Made by a program: the position numbers and the translations under genes
The notes under the pieces: generated by a model
The model's database searches: none
What the model saw: the letters and a program-made list of their open reading frames with translations, nothing else
What the model was told of the DNA's origin: nothing
Part shown: one piece after another, positions 37,229 to 46,698 of the stretch
Layout of the letters: every line of letters begins with the position of its first letter
How positions within the stretch are numbered: the first letter of the stretch is position 1
Assembly (NCBI RefSeq): GCF_002072955.1
Contig: NZ_LPUF01000001.1
Coordinates: 1,820,896 to 1,884,895, forward strand
Source of the DNA: Methyloprofundus sedimenti
Lineage (GTDB): Bacteria; Pseudomonadota; Gammaproteobacteria; Methylococcales; Methylomonadaceae
Direction: 5' to 3'
Length of the DNA: 64,000 bases

Positions 37229-37904
37229 GTGTAATTTGGCATGGAAGTCAGCAAGCTGTTGAAAGTCAAGCCATTAACTCGTTCCCAAGCTCAGCGTCAC
37301 AGAACGCTGAGCTTGGGAGATAGGATTGCTGTATTATTTTGCCCCCAATAGAAAAAATTAAAGTGAATAGCGCGAAGATACCTAGGCTGCTCCTCACTAA
37401 TGTTCAGGTCTTGAGTGTTGGCTCCGACCATTACTATGGACTTTTAGCTCAGCTGCCCTCTGTCATTTATTTACAATCATGCTCGTATCGCACGTTAAAC
37501 AGATCTCCCCCAGAAATGAGAGCGAACTGTCTCTACATTGACTTGTCATTTACCGTATCTCGCGAACCAATGGGTTTTGTTATATCGTGCTAACCCCCCC
37601 CTTAATTCATGGTCTTTGTGACATTCTTGACCATAGTCTCGTAGCTCATTTGCAGGCCATCTGAAGCTGTTCAAAATCATTTTGTGTATTCAGGCTTCCT
37701 TTTACAAACCATCGCGAGTTTGCAATTGCCCTGGGCCGGTAGTTATAATCATTCATTAACAAATGAATGGAGTCGGTTCTGCTGCAGAGGACTTTCACTC
37801 CATTAGTTCACGCCCATACCGGGCGTACACACGCGCATCAATTTGGCCACCGAAAAGCCGGCGGTAAGATATGCTTATCGTTATGTGACTGAAAAAATAT
37901 TTTA
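37229..37904. repeat. Palindromic repeat and upstream part of duplicated segment A
   Basis: A 44-base palindrome (37277-37320), CGTTCCCAAGCTCAGCG with its complement CGCTGAGCTTGGGA, is a family member shared with 58.2-58.4 kb. From 37461 the sequence belongs to segment A, whose copy lies at 39635-40535. Nothing here codes. Confidence 0.7.
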
Positions 37905-38323
37905 ATGAAGAATTATATTATAAGGCCACTTGTTTTCCTGGCTTCGATTACGATTATTGGCTGTAGTAGTGTTCGTCCTGAAAGTGGCAGTGAGTGGATT
38001 GGTTACACTCAGTCAGGGAGAGCTTCGTTCTATGCAGATAAACATCAGTTCAAAAAGACTGCCAACGGTGAACTGTATAATCATGATTTAAAAACGGCAG
38101 CGCACAAAAAAATTCCTTTTGGCACCAAAGTAAAAGTGACAAATGTCAATAATGGTAAAAGCGTCGTTGTTAAAATAAATGATCGTGGGCCTTTTGTTAA
38201 AGGACGCATTGTGGATCTTTCCAAATCTGCTTTCAATAGTATTGGTAATACATCATCAGGTTTAATCAGTGTTCAAATTGAAGTTGTTAAGTAACACCAT
38301 ATGCGAATAAGCTGACATTGTGG
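37461..38323. repeat. Duplicated segment, copy A (about 0.86 kb)
   Basis: The segment repeats at 39635-40535. It starts TGTCATTTATTTACAATCAT, includes a roughly 440-base non-coding leader and the RlpA-like gene, and ends ACACCATATGCGAA. Several 20-base stretches are identical in both copies. Copy B has an extra stretch of about 35 bases (near 39815-39850). Copies are direct, separated by about 1.3 kb that carries the hemerythrin gene. Confidence 0.88.
37905..38294 (+). CDS. RlpA-like (double-psi beta-barrel) lipoprotein, copy A
   Basis: A 129-residue lipoprotein precursor: an N-terminal hydrophobic stretch ends IIGC (residues 17-20), a plausible lipobox. The rest is an RlpA-type double-psi beta-barrel (GRASFYADKHQFKKTANGE, then KTAAHKKIPFGTKVKVTN, and NDRGPFVKGRIVDLSKSAF). 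RlpA proteins are septal peptidoglycan lytic transglycosylases or relatives. It lacks the SPOR domain that targets full RlpA to septa. It is 129 residues, so it is a minimal form. A paralogue of similar length is at 40111-40506. Confidence 0.85.
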   Translation: MKNYIIRPLVFLASITIIGCSSVRPESGSEWIGYTQSGRASFYADKHQFKKTANGELYNHDLKTAAHKKIPFGTKVKVTNVNNGKSVVVKINDRGPFVKGRIVDLSKSAFNSIGNTSSGLISVQIEVVK

Positions 38324-38876
38324 AGCGACGACTGGCCTGGACGTCAGGCCATTGCTCTGTGGGAAGGGTAGATGTCGGCAAGGTCAAGGGTATCCAAAGA
38401 AAGTCTTTTAAGAGACATGCATGGGGCAAGTCGCACGCCGTCATCGGCAATTAATCTAGCGGGTTGACGTTCCCCGTTTGGGGAATTACTCATTCATCCC
38501 AGTAGTACTGAGGATGAATGATGAGTAATGATGCATTGTAGGTTCCGCGAAGGTAAGTTTCAGGCCGCAGAACAAGTGAATCTGTATGAGCATCGTTAAC
38601 CAACTGAGAATGTTGACCCTCTGACTTGACGGGGAAACCTGCCAGAATTTGCACCCCATTGAGGCGGTGAGTCTGATAAGATTGAGAATACGCGGATTTC
38701 ATCAGAGCCAGAGGGATTAGACAACCTCATTCAATGGATATAAGGGCAACAGCATCTAACGCATACATAGCCTTTCTTTCATGTAACAGAAGGTGATATT
38801 TATTGTGTCTACTGAGGCTGTATGCTAGCATCTCAATTATTCATTCGTTCGCTTAATTAATTAAAAGGTGCTTAGA
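38295..38876. other. Intergenic stretch with two adjacent hairpins
   Basis: No coding frame is convincing. At 38468-38483 TTCCCC-GTTT-GGGGAA forms a small hairpin, and at 38489-38518 CATTCATCC...GGATGAATG forms a near-perfect 30-base palindrome. They may be a remnant mobile element end or structured RNA. GGCCTGGACGTCAGGCC at 38334-38350 is another short palindrome. Confidence 0.5.
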
Positions 38877-39446
38877 ATGCTTGTTTGGTCGGATAAATTT
38901 GAAACAAAGATTAATATAGTAGATACCCAGCATAAAAACCTGGTCTCTTTACTCAATGAATTATTTGAAAACATAGATTCAGGTGAGATTAGTGAAGCCA
39001 AACTGGATAACATCTTGAAGCAGTTACTAGAATATGCAAATAAACACTTTGTCGACGAAGAAATGTTAATGCTGGAGAATAATCTAGACATGAGGCACCG
39101 CTCTATTCATCGTATGGAACACCATTCTTTTATATATGACACGCAGCATATGCGATCATATACCAAGCCCGATGAAAGTATTAGCGAAATAGCCGGAAAA
39201 CTGGCTGAATTTATTACCAACTGGCTAACCTTCCATATACTTGGCATGGATCAGACAATGGCTAGTCAAATAGCCGCGATTCAACACGGCATGACTCCAG
39301 AGCAAGCTTATGAAAGTCAGAAGACATCGCATCAAGATGCCGCAACTACTCATCTGTTGTTGGAATCTGTGATCCTGATGTGGCGAAAAACAACCGAGCG
39401 ATGCTATGAATTGGAAGAAAAATTAGCAGAATGTTCAAAAAGCTGA
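38877..39446 (+). CDS. Bacteriohemerythrin
   Basis: About 189 residues from the ATG at 38877, which suits the AAAAGG at 38863-38868; a GTG at 38868 is the alternative. The first 130 residues are a hemerythrin bundle with the iron-ligand set: TQHKNLVSLL (His), NKHFVDEEMLM (His and Glu), RHRSIHRMEHHSFI (His pair) and FHILGMDQTMA (His and Asp). It binds O2 at a di-iron site, as a carrier, store or sensor. The last 60 residues are a helical tail, longer than in typical bacteriohemerythrins. Methanotrophs are known to use such proteins for oxygen delivery. It sits between two copies of a duplicated segment. Confidence 0.9.
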   Translation: MLVWSDKFETKINIVDTQHKNLVSLLNELFENIDSGEISEAKLDNILKQLLEYANKHFVDEEMLMLENNLDMRHRSIHRMEHHSFIYDTQHMRSYTKPDESISEIAGKLAEFITNWLTFHILGMDQTMASQIAAIQHGMTPEQAYESQKTSHQDAATTHLLLESVILMWRKTTERCYELEEKLAECSKS

Positions 39447-40110
39447 TACCGCCACAACTTGTAATTTTCTATAGAAAACTGGTTGACGAGTTAAGTAATC
39501 AAAGGATTAGCCTACGAGTTGTTTAATCACCTATCAGGTTGCCCTCAGATAAGCGTTATGCTCAAATAATTGTCATGATCTGTTGTTTGCTCGAATCTAT
39601 GCTGATATAGCGGCTAAGTCGCCTGGACATTTACTGTCATTTATTTACAATCATGCTCGTATCGAATGTTAAACAGATCTCCCCAGAAATGAGAGCGAAC
39701 TGTCACTACACTGATTTGTCATTTACCGTATCTCGCGAACCAATGGGTTTTTGTTATATCTCGCGCTAACCTTCCCCTTAATACAGGGTCTTTGTGACAT
39801 TCTTATCCAGAAGCTCGCAGCATATGAGCTGCTTCCCTGTAGTTCACCAGCAGGCCATCTGAAGCTGTTTAAGAACATGCATGATAATTTTGTGCGCTCA
39901 GGCTTCCTTTTCACAACCTATCGTGAGTTTGCAATTTCCCTGGACAAGTAGTTATAATCATCCAAAATAATGAATGAAGTCGGTTTTGCTGCAGAGGACT
40001 TTCACTCCATTGGTTCACGCTCATGCCGGGTGAACACACGCGCATCAATTAGGCCGCCGAAAAGCAGGCGACAATTGATGCTTATCGTTATGTGATTGCA
40101 AATATATTTT
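39447..40110. other. Non-coding stretch, mostly duplicated segment B leader
   Basis: After the hemerythrin gene comes about 190 bases of unique sequence with nothing recognised. From 39635 it matches the leader of copy A. A GGACTTTCACTCCATTGGTT-type block and a CGCTCATGCCGGGTGAACACACG block recur in both copies; these may be remnants of a cassette or mobile-element boundary. Confidence 0.6.
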
Positions 40111-40535
40111 ATGAAGAATAAAATTATAGGTTTTTTTGTTTTCCTGGTTTTGATTACGAATGTTGATTGTCGTAGTAGTAGTGTTAAGCCTAAAAGTGGT
40201 GCTAAGCAAGTTGCTTACACTGAGTCAGGAAGAACCTCGTTCTATGCAGATAATCTTCAGTTCAAAAAGACTGCCAGCGGCGACCTGTACAATCATGATT
40301 TAAAAACGGCGGCGCACAAAAACATTCCTTTTGGCACCAAAGTAAAAGTGACAAACGTCAAGAATGGTAAAAGCGTCGTAGTTACAATAAATGATCGTGG
40401 GCCTTTTGTTAAAGGTCGCATTGTGGATCTTTCCAAATCTGCTTTCAATAGTATCAGTAATACTTCTTCAGGTTTAATTAGCGTTCAAATTGAGGTTGTT
40501 AGTTAACACCATATGCGAACAAGCTTAGATTGTGG
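39635..40535. repeat. Duplicated segment, copy B (about 0.9 kb)
   Basis: Direct copy of 37461-38323, with the RlpA-like gene at its right end. Differences are scattered (about one in ten bases in the leader), so the duplication is not recent. Confidence 0.88.
40111..40506 (+). CDS. RlpA-like double-psi beta-barrel protein, copy B
   Basis: A 131-residue paralogue from ATG 40111 (aligned with copy A's start; an upstream frame start at 40096 is less likely). The barrel domain is very similar to copy A (GRTSFYADNLQFKKTASGD, then KTAAHKNIPFGTKVKVTN, NDRGPFVKGRIVDLSKSAF). The signal region differs: the cysteine is preceded by NVD (ITNVDC), so the lipobox is no longer canonical and this copy may be periplasmic or secreted. 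The two copies thus could be localised differently. Confidence 0.8.
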   Translation: MKNKIIGFFVFLVLITNVDCRSSSVKPKSGAKQVAYTESGRTSFYADNLQFKKTASGDLYNHDLKTAAHKNIPFGTKVKVTNVKNGKSVVVTINDRGPFVKGRIVDLSKSAFNSISNTSSGLISVQIEVVS

Positions 40536-40937
40536 TGCGCTGGCACAGGGAGCCAGCCAGCTAGTTGTTAAAGTCCAGTCATTGCCCTGTGAGAAGGGAA
40601 AATGTAGATGAAGGGAAGGGTGTTCAAAGAAAGTCACGATTGCTACTCAACAGTTAAACACCGTTATTGAGAGATAAAGTGGGATCTGAAGGAAGCCCTG
40701 GCCATATTAATCGAGATTGTCAGCAATGGTTATTCCAATGGTACTTTGATAACTAAATCGAAAAAGTTAAAAGGCTAGACACCCTTTTTTTTGTTGGGTT
40801 TCAGCGGATAGTGGTTATTTTAGCCATAGCATTTATCCTCGGATTATCAGGAATTGAACTAAGTTAACGATGGGCCTGGCCAGAGTTAATTCACGAGCTG
40901 GCCATTATGTCATCCCGAAGCGGGCAAGGAGAAACAA
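40536..40937. other. Intergenic stretch upstream of the glycoside hydrolase, no gene seen
   Basis: No coding frame is convincing. There is no strong hairpin. An AAGGAG site lies at 40927-40932 directly before the next ATG. Confidence 0.4.
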
Positions 40938-42899
40938 ATGCGATTTGTTCATACAGCGGCACTGATTTTATTTTTATGTTCTATGTCGATACATGCGCAT
41001 CAGGTAAATAACGGCACCATTGTCGATCATAATGGACAGGCTATACAACTGCGCGGCGTCAATTGGTTTGGATTTGAAACACAAGATCATGTGGTGCATG
41101 GTTTATGGGCCCGCAACTGGCGTGATATGGTGGCGCAGATCAAAGCACAGGGTTTCAATGCCGTACGAATCCCGGTTTGCCCGGGCACACTGCAGGGGCA
41201 AGGTAATCTGAACATCAATTACGGATTGAACCCGGATTTGCAAAACATGGATTCTCGACAAGTTCTAGACACGGTACTCAATCACCTGGATGCTGAAGGT
41301 CTATATATTCTGCTGGATCATCACCGCCCGGACTGTAATGCCATTTCAGAATTGTGGTACACCTCGAGCTATAGTGAGCAAGCATGGATAAACGATTTGG
41401 TCTGGATGGCTGAACGCTACAAAACACTTCCTTATTTTATCGGAATCGACCTGAAAAACGAACCGCACGGTTCCGCCACATGGGGTACGGGGAATTCCGC
41501 CACTGACTGGAACAGCGCCTCGGAACGTGCAGCTGCCGCGATATTGGCGGAAGCACCAGACATATTGATTTTCGTTGAAGGAATTGAAACCAATCCTGAT
41601 TGTACGGGAATGGTCAATCACTGGTGGGGCGGAAATCTGGAGCCGCTTAATTGCTACCCGCTTAATATTCCAGAAGATAAGCTGGTTCTGAGTCCCCATG
41701 TATATGGACCGGATGTATTCAATCAACCTTATTTCAATGCTGCGGAGTTTCCCGATAATATGCCCGCAATCTGGGACCAGCATTTCGGACAGTTTATCGA
41801 CCAGGGTTATGCGGTTATTATTGGCGAATTTGGCGGTCAATACGGGCATGGCGGTGACACCAGAGATCCTGACTGGCAAAACACCCTGGTTGATTATTTA
41901 CTGGCTAAAGACGTCAACAGCGGTTTTTACTGGTCGTGGAATCCAAACAGCGGGGATACCGGCGGGATACTGCAAGATGACTGGAACACCGTGTGGCAGG
42001 ATAAGGTCGATTTGCTCAATCGCTTATGGGGCGGTAAGGCCATATCGCCAGTATGCTCTGACGGCGAGGATAACGACGGCGATGGCCTGGTGGATTTTCC
42101 GGAGGATCCCGGTTGTTCATCGAGCACCGATAGCACCGAAACCGATCCTGCATCGGCAGCCTGTGCAGACAGCATTGATAATGATGGGGATGGACTAGTC
42201 GATTATCCGGACGATTCCGGTTGTAGTTCAGTCATTGATGATGACGAAGCAGATATGCCGAATTCTGGCGATGATCTGATTGTTTCTTTAGTGCCGGTAT
42301 CCGAATGGGAAACCGGTTATTGTTCGGATGTCCACATTAGCAACCCCGGCAACTCAGCCGTCAACTGGCGTATCGTGCTTGAAGTTGAAGGCTCAATTTA
42401 CAACTTATGGAATGCTGTGTATAGCCAAACAGGTCAAACGCTAATAGCTGAGGGACTGGACTGGAACAACCTGGTGCAACCCGGTCAAAAGGTCACTTTC
42501 GGTTTTTGTGCGGAATTTTCGCAAACGCCTCCTCCACAGCCCTCTATTTGCAACGATGGTCTGGATAACGACGGCGATGGCCTGGTGGATTTTCCGCATG
42601 ATCCCGGTTGCCTGTCAGCCGATGACAGCAGCGAACTGGATGAGAATGCCCAATTGACAACCGAGGTGATCATCACCAGCGAGTGGGCAAGCGGTTACTG
42701 CGCCGACGTTATTGTCAGCAATAGTTCTTCAGCTGATATTGATTGGGACATTAGTTTCTCCATTGAAGGCGTCATCAATAATCTCTGGAATGCAAATTAT
42801 TCGCAAAACGGTGCAACTGTTAGCGCTGAGGGACTCTCATGGAATAATTTCCTGCTTGCCAACAGCAATATAAGCTTTGGGTTTTGTGCGAACAAATAA
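40938..42899 (+). CDS. Secreted GH5 family glycoside hydrolase with two CBM2-like modules
   Basis: A 653-residue precursor with a signal peptide (about residues 1-21). Residues 25-370 form a GH5 barrel: RGVNWFGFET, LDHHRPDC, the acid/base Glu in DLKNEPHG (about residue 174) and the nucleophile in IIGEFGG (about 297). Three near-identical Asp-rich segments with DNDGDGLVD follow (about residues 372-395, 408-430 and 537-560), resembling thrombospondin type 3 or EF-hand calcium loops. CBM2-like modules (SEWETGYCSDVHISN and SEWASGYCADVIVSN) occupy about 441-530 and 569-653. The protein probably binds and cleaves cellulose or a related beta-glucan outside the cell. Isolated on its strand with an AAGGAG site. 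Confidence 0.93.
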   Translation: MRFVHTAALILFLCSMSIHAHQVNNGTIVDHNGQAIQLRGVNWFGFETQDHVVHGLWARNWRDMVAQIKAQGFNAVRIPVCPGTLQGQGNLNINYGLNPDLQNMDSRQVLDTVLNHLDAEGLYILLDHHRPDCNAISELWYTSSYSEQAWINDLVWMAERYKTLPYFIGIDLKNEPHGSATWGTGNSATDWNSASERAAAAILAEAPDILIFVEGIETNPDCTGMVNHWWGGNLEPLNCYPLNIPEDKLVLSPHVYGPDVFNQPYFNAAEFPDNMPAIWDQHFGQFIDQGYAVIIGEFGGQYGHGGDTRDPDWQNTLVDYLLAKDVNSGFYWSWNPNSGDTGGILQDDWNTVWQDKVDLLNRLWGGKAISPVCSDGEDNDGDGLVDFPEDPGCSSSTDSTETDPASAACADSIDNDGDGLVDYPDDSGCSSVIDDDEADMPNSGDDLIVSLVPVSEWETGYCSDVHISNPGNSAVNWRIVLEVEGSIYNLWNAVYSQTGQTLIAEGLDWNNLVQPGQKVTFGFCAEFSQTPPPQPSICNDGLDNDGDGLVDFPHDPGCLSADDSSELDENAQLTTEVIITSEWASGYCADVIVSNSSSADIDWDISFSIEGVINNLWNANYSQNGATVSAEGLSWNNFLLANSNISFGFCANK

Positions 42900-43079
42900 G
42901 TTTTCGTATAGTGAAAATCTGTTTGTGCAGGGGAGAATTAGCTGCCGTTATCAATAAGCCGGATAAATCAAGTTGTAGAAGTAAACTGACGTTAGCCAAC
43001 GTTTTTATAACCAAAAACAACCAGACAAGCTGGTTATTTTGATGCTAGATTTCAAAAAGTTAATATAAGTAATTATCGA

Positions 43080-43346
43080 ATGATAATCGGGTTGCTAATG
43101 TTGATTATGCCAACAGCCATTTACCTGGCTACATACCCCTTATCTCACAGGCTTAAGCCACGTTTACGTCAGTTGTATCGAATCGTCGGAGGAATTATTG
43201 TGTTTGCTGGTAGCGCATCGTCCTTCTATTTCGCATTTTATACTGGAGATCAAGGCGGTATAGCGGCATTCTATTTTCAAATAGTCGTAATTTTGGCCTA
43301 TGTATTGTTTTCCGTTGTGTTAGTAACCGCAAACTGGTTAGTGTAG
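43080..43346 (+). CDS. Small membrane protein of unknown function
   Basis: An 88-residue predicted inner-membrane protein with three hydrophobic helices (about residues 2-20, 34-54 and 63-86) joined by a basic loop, SHRLKPRLRQLYR. The frame is clean and the start is ATG, but no ribosome site is clear. The family is not recognised. Not linked to its neighbours. Confidence 0.45.
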   Translation: MIIGLLMLIMPTAIYLATYPLSHRLKPRLRQLYRIVGGIIVFAGSASSFYFAFYTGDQGGIAAFYFQIVVILAYVLFSVVLVTANWLV

Positions 43347-44535
43347 AAACTGTAACTGAGAAGGTATGGAGGCTAACCAACATGTCCAGTTGGACTTTAG
43401 TTTCTGTGGTTGAAGCAAAGAGAAGAAAAGGAGAAAATCCTTTTATATCAAGGTTCATTGAATTTGGTTATTTTACCATTAAAGAGGCTTCTGGCCCTGA
43501 GATATCCTATCAAACTGATTTAAAATTCGACTAGAAAATAAAAGCTGGACTACTGCCAAACTTTTATAATTTGTCACTCAATACAAACGCAGAATGCAGC
43601 TGCTTAATTTTTTGTTAGACTTTTAAAATAATATTGGCATATATCTTTTACATAGCTGGATTTTTAATTCAGTTTATTGTATTTTTATTGGATAAAAATA
43701 GCAGTGTAAAAAGATAATTTAATAATGCTTCCTGATTACCCACAAGCTTCAGCTATCCTTAAAAAATACGTATAAATCCAATGTATCCCGTATGAAGTTT
43801 ACGAAGTGCGGGGGATAGGTGTCATGAATATCCCGTATTCCGCTAGCTCCATAATGGGCTACAAAGAATTTTAGTTATAGGCTGAAAATTATACGTAATC
43901 AGATAATGCTTTTCAAAGAAGGAAAAGCCTTTCAACAGAAGTTTTCTATAAAAAATATTTTAAAAACCAAAATATACCTAAACATATTGTTTATGGTGAA
44001 AACATATTTTTAGAAAACACCCGACTAAATGCTGGTTTATCTCAATTATCAGCAAAAGATGATTTCTCTAAAAATCTTAGTTTTTTCTGGGAATCTGACT
44101 CTTTAGCAGATGTAGAAATTATTATGGCTATAGAAAAATAATTCAATATCAAAATACAAAACTCAGAAGCTGAAAAAACTTATACATTACGTGATATAGT
44201 TAATTTAGTTTGGGTAAAACTTGAAAATCAAGCCTGATAATCTCATACAAATACAATGGTTTTCATGAATTTTCCAGAGGTTCAGCCCTCTGTTTTTTTA
44301 TATTCATAATTTAGCTATCAGCCACTTGTTTGTTGAGTGTTATAGCCAGAGCTGCTTAAAATCTCTCTATCTGGAACATCCGGGTATTCTGCGTTTACCG
44401 GAAAAGGTGTATGCAATGTTCATTCGACTACAGTTAGCAAGGAAAAATTTTACAAATTGCATAAGAAACTTTCAAAGGTATTCAAAAAAATTTATATCCA
44501 ATTTATTTTCAACAAACTAATGAGCGAATACGATT
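43347..44535. other. Long gap, one pseudogene, otherwise nothing coding
   Basis: AT-rich sequence with many stops. It holds the acyl carrier protein remnant at about 44041-44236, and a 64-codon frame at 44326-44520 that does not look like a gene. The promoter of the sucrose operon must be in its last few hundred bases; none stood out. Confidence 0.5.
44041..44236 (+). pseudogene. Acyl carrier protein remnant with an internal TAA
   Basis: One frame reads SQLSAKDDFSKNLSFFWESD, then SLADVEIIMAIEK, then TAA, then FNIKIQNSEAEKTYTLRDIV, ending at TGA 44234-44236. The pattern matches the acyl carrier protein core: DSLxxVExxMxxExEFxIxI, EAEKxxTxxDxV. The phosphopantetheine Ser is in the DSLADVEI segment. 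TAA most likely replaced GAA (Glu) of the MAIEKEFNI stretch. No credible start was found. The gene is not next to fatty-acid or polyketide genes. Confidence 0.7.
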
Positions 44536-46698
44536 ATGAACGAATCAAAAGGTAATTTGTATATTGCATTACTCAGCATTCACGGTTTAATTCGGGGTTC
44601 TAACCTTGAACTAGGACGAGATGCTGATACAGGAGGGCAAATCTTGTATGTTGTCGAGCTTGCTAAAGCATTAGCTTCCCAGCCTGAAGTGGGTAAAGTT
44701 GATTTAATCACTCGTCGAGTAGTTGACAGCAATGTAGATGAAGATTATGCCCAGGCTATTGAAATTATCTCAGATAAGCTCCGCATTGTGCGTATAGAAG
44801 CAGGGCCTGAAGAATATATCTTTAAAGAGCAGTTATGGGATTATATGGATGTTTTTGTAGATAATGTCGCAACGATGTTCAATCAAAGCAACAGACTGCC
44901 TGATATTATTCACAGTCATTATGCGGATGCTGGTTATGTTGGGGCGCGTTTAACTAGCTTACTTGGAGTTCCTTTGATACATACAGGTCATTCTTTAGGC
45001 AGAGTTAAACGTCATAGTTTATTGGCAAGCGGTCTTTCCAGTGCCGATACCGAGGCGAGTTATAACATAGCGAGAAGAATAGAGGCCGAAGAGCTGGCTT
45101 TAGCAACAGCAGAGCGAGTGATTACCAGTACGCATCAGGAAATTGAGGAGCAGTACGAACTTTATGATTACTATCAGCCGAATCAAATGCGGGTTATTCC
45201 ACCAGGAACTGACTTAACCAAATTTATGCCGCCTAAGGGTAATGAGCTTGAATCCCCTTTATTTGACAAGATGACCTATCATTTAAAAAATGCCAATAAA
45301 CCTATTATTTTGGCTCTTTCAAGACCAGATAAACGCAAAAACATTGCAGCTTTGATTGATGCGTATGGACAGTCGCCACGTCTGCAAGAAATTGCTAATC
45401 TATTAATTGTTGCAGGTAATCGTGATGATATTGATGATTTGGAAGATGGTGCACAAGAAGTTTTTCATGAGTTATTAGTTGCCATTGACCGTTATGATAT
45501 TTATGGCAAAGTTTCGATGCCAAAACATCACCGTCGCGAACAAGTCGCTCTGTTTTATCGTATTGCCGCCAATTTGGGCGGAGTCTTTGTTAATCCAGCT
45601 TTAACCGAACCTTTTGGTTTGACGCTGATTGAGGCGGCAGCCTCTGGACTGCCCATTGTAGCCACTGAAGACGGTGGTCCTAAAGATATTATTGGCAATT
45701 GTCAGAATGGTTTTTTAATTAACCCATTAGAGCCTGAAACCATTAGTGACGCACTATTAAGACTTTTGTGCGACAAAAAGCTTTGGCAAAAATTCAGTGA
45801 GCAAGGCATCAAAGGAGTGCGTGAGCATTATTCATGGCAGGCACATGCAAAACGCTATCTGGAATTGGTGCAACCGATTGTTGAACGTTCAGAACAACTG
45901 GTAAGGGAGCCAGTAAAAAGTCGCACCGCTCTATATAGCGACCGTGCAATTGTCAGTGATTTAGACCAGAACTTATTAGGCGATACCGAGGCGTTACAAG
46001 AATTGATCAGTCTCTTGCGCAAGCATCGTAAAAGTACCAAATTTGCGATCGCAACCGGGCGTAGACTTGATTCTGCATTAAAGATAATGAAACAATATAA
46101 GATTCCAGAACCTGATATTTTAATCACCAGTGGTGGCGCTGAAATTAATTACGCGCCAAAACTAGCCCCTGATATTGCCTGGGAAAAACATATCGATTAT
46201 CACTGGGCAGCGCATAAAATCAGAAAAATACTAGATAATTATCCAGGCTTGGAAAAACAGCCTAAAACTGAACAAAGCCGATTTAAACTGAGTTATTACA
46301 TTAATACCGAGAGCGTAGATATTGAAGAAATTAAAAGCCTGCTGCATCAAGAAGAGCAGAGTGTTCACGTGCAAGTAGCATTTGAACAATATCTGGATGT
46401 TTTGCCATTACGTGCATCTAAAGGACAGGCTTTGCGTTATATTGCAGATCGATGGCAAATTCCTTTAGAGCGAATTTTTGTGGCAGGCGGCTCTGGTGCA
46501 GATGAAGATATGATGCGTGGCAATACATTAGCGGCTGTTGTAGCTAACCGCCATTATGAGGAATTATCGCAATTACTGGAGTTGGAACGCATTTATTTTG
46601 CTCAGAAAAAATTTGCTGCAGGAATTCTGGAAGCACTCGATTATTATGATTTTTTTAATCAATGCAAAGACCCAAAGGAAGTAAATCTCAATGAATGA
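44536..46698 (+). CDS. sps: Sucrose-phosphate synthase
   Basis: A 720-residue GT4-type enzyme (LYIALLSIHGLIRG and the donor half with VNPALTEPFGLTLIEAAA near residue 355). Residues 10-440 are the two glycosyltransferase domains: GRDADTGGQILYVVELAKAL, HSHYADAGYVGARL, HTGHSLGRVK. The C-terminal 250 residues form a HAD-type phosphatase-like domain (SDLDQNLLGD near 474) that in many SPS is regulatory or partly active. It makes sucrose-6-phosphate from UDP-glucose and fructose-6-phosphate in the cytosol. It overlaps the next gene by eight bases and starts the operon of sucrose accumulation, typical of halotolerant methanotrophs. Confidence 0.93.
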   Translation: MNESKGNLYIALLSIHGLIRGSNLELGRDADTGGQILYVVELAKALASQPEVGKVDLITRRVVDSNVDEDYAQAIEIISDKLRIVRIEAGPEEYIFKEQLWDYMDVFVDNVATMFNQSNRLPDIIHSHYADAGYVGARLTSLLGVPLIHTGHSLGRVKRHSLLASGLSSADTEASYNIARRIEAEELALATAERVITSTHQEIEEQYELYDYYQPNQMRVIPPGTDLTKFMPPKGNELESPLFDKMTYHLKNANKPIILALSRPDKRKNIAALIDAYGQSPRLQEIANLLIVAGNRDDIDDLEDGAQEVFHELLVAIDRYDIYGKVSMPKHHRREQVALFYRIAANLGGVFVNPALTEPFGLTLIEAAASGLPIVATEDGGPKDIIGNCQNGFLINPLEPETISDALLRLLCDKKLWQKFSEQGIKGVREHYSWQAHAKRYLELVQPIVERSEQLVREPVKSRTALYSDRAIVSDLDQNLLGDTEALQELISLLRKHRKSTKFAIATGRRLDSALKIMKQYKIPEPDILITSGGAEINYAPKLAPDIAWEKHIDYHWAAHKIRKILDNYPGLEKQPKTEQSRFKLSYYINTESVDIEEIKSLLHQEEQSVHVQVAFEQYLDVLPLRASKGQALRYIADRWQIPLERIFVAGGSGADEDMMRGNTLAAVVANRHYEELSQLLELERIYFAQKKFAAGILEALDYYDFFNQCKDPKEVNLNE

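Noticed and set aside
37339-37593. Gene in the leader of segment A
   Set aside because: The frame is not kept in copy B and the sequence is a shared non-coding leader.
44326-44520. 64-codon gene before the sucrose operon
   Set aside because: No ribosome site, no family pattern and irregular composition.
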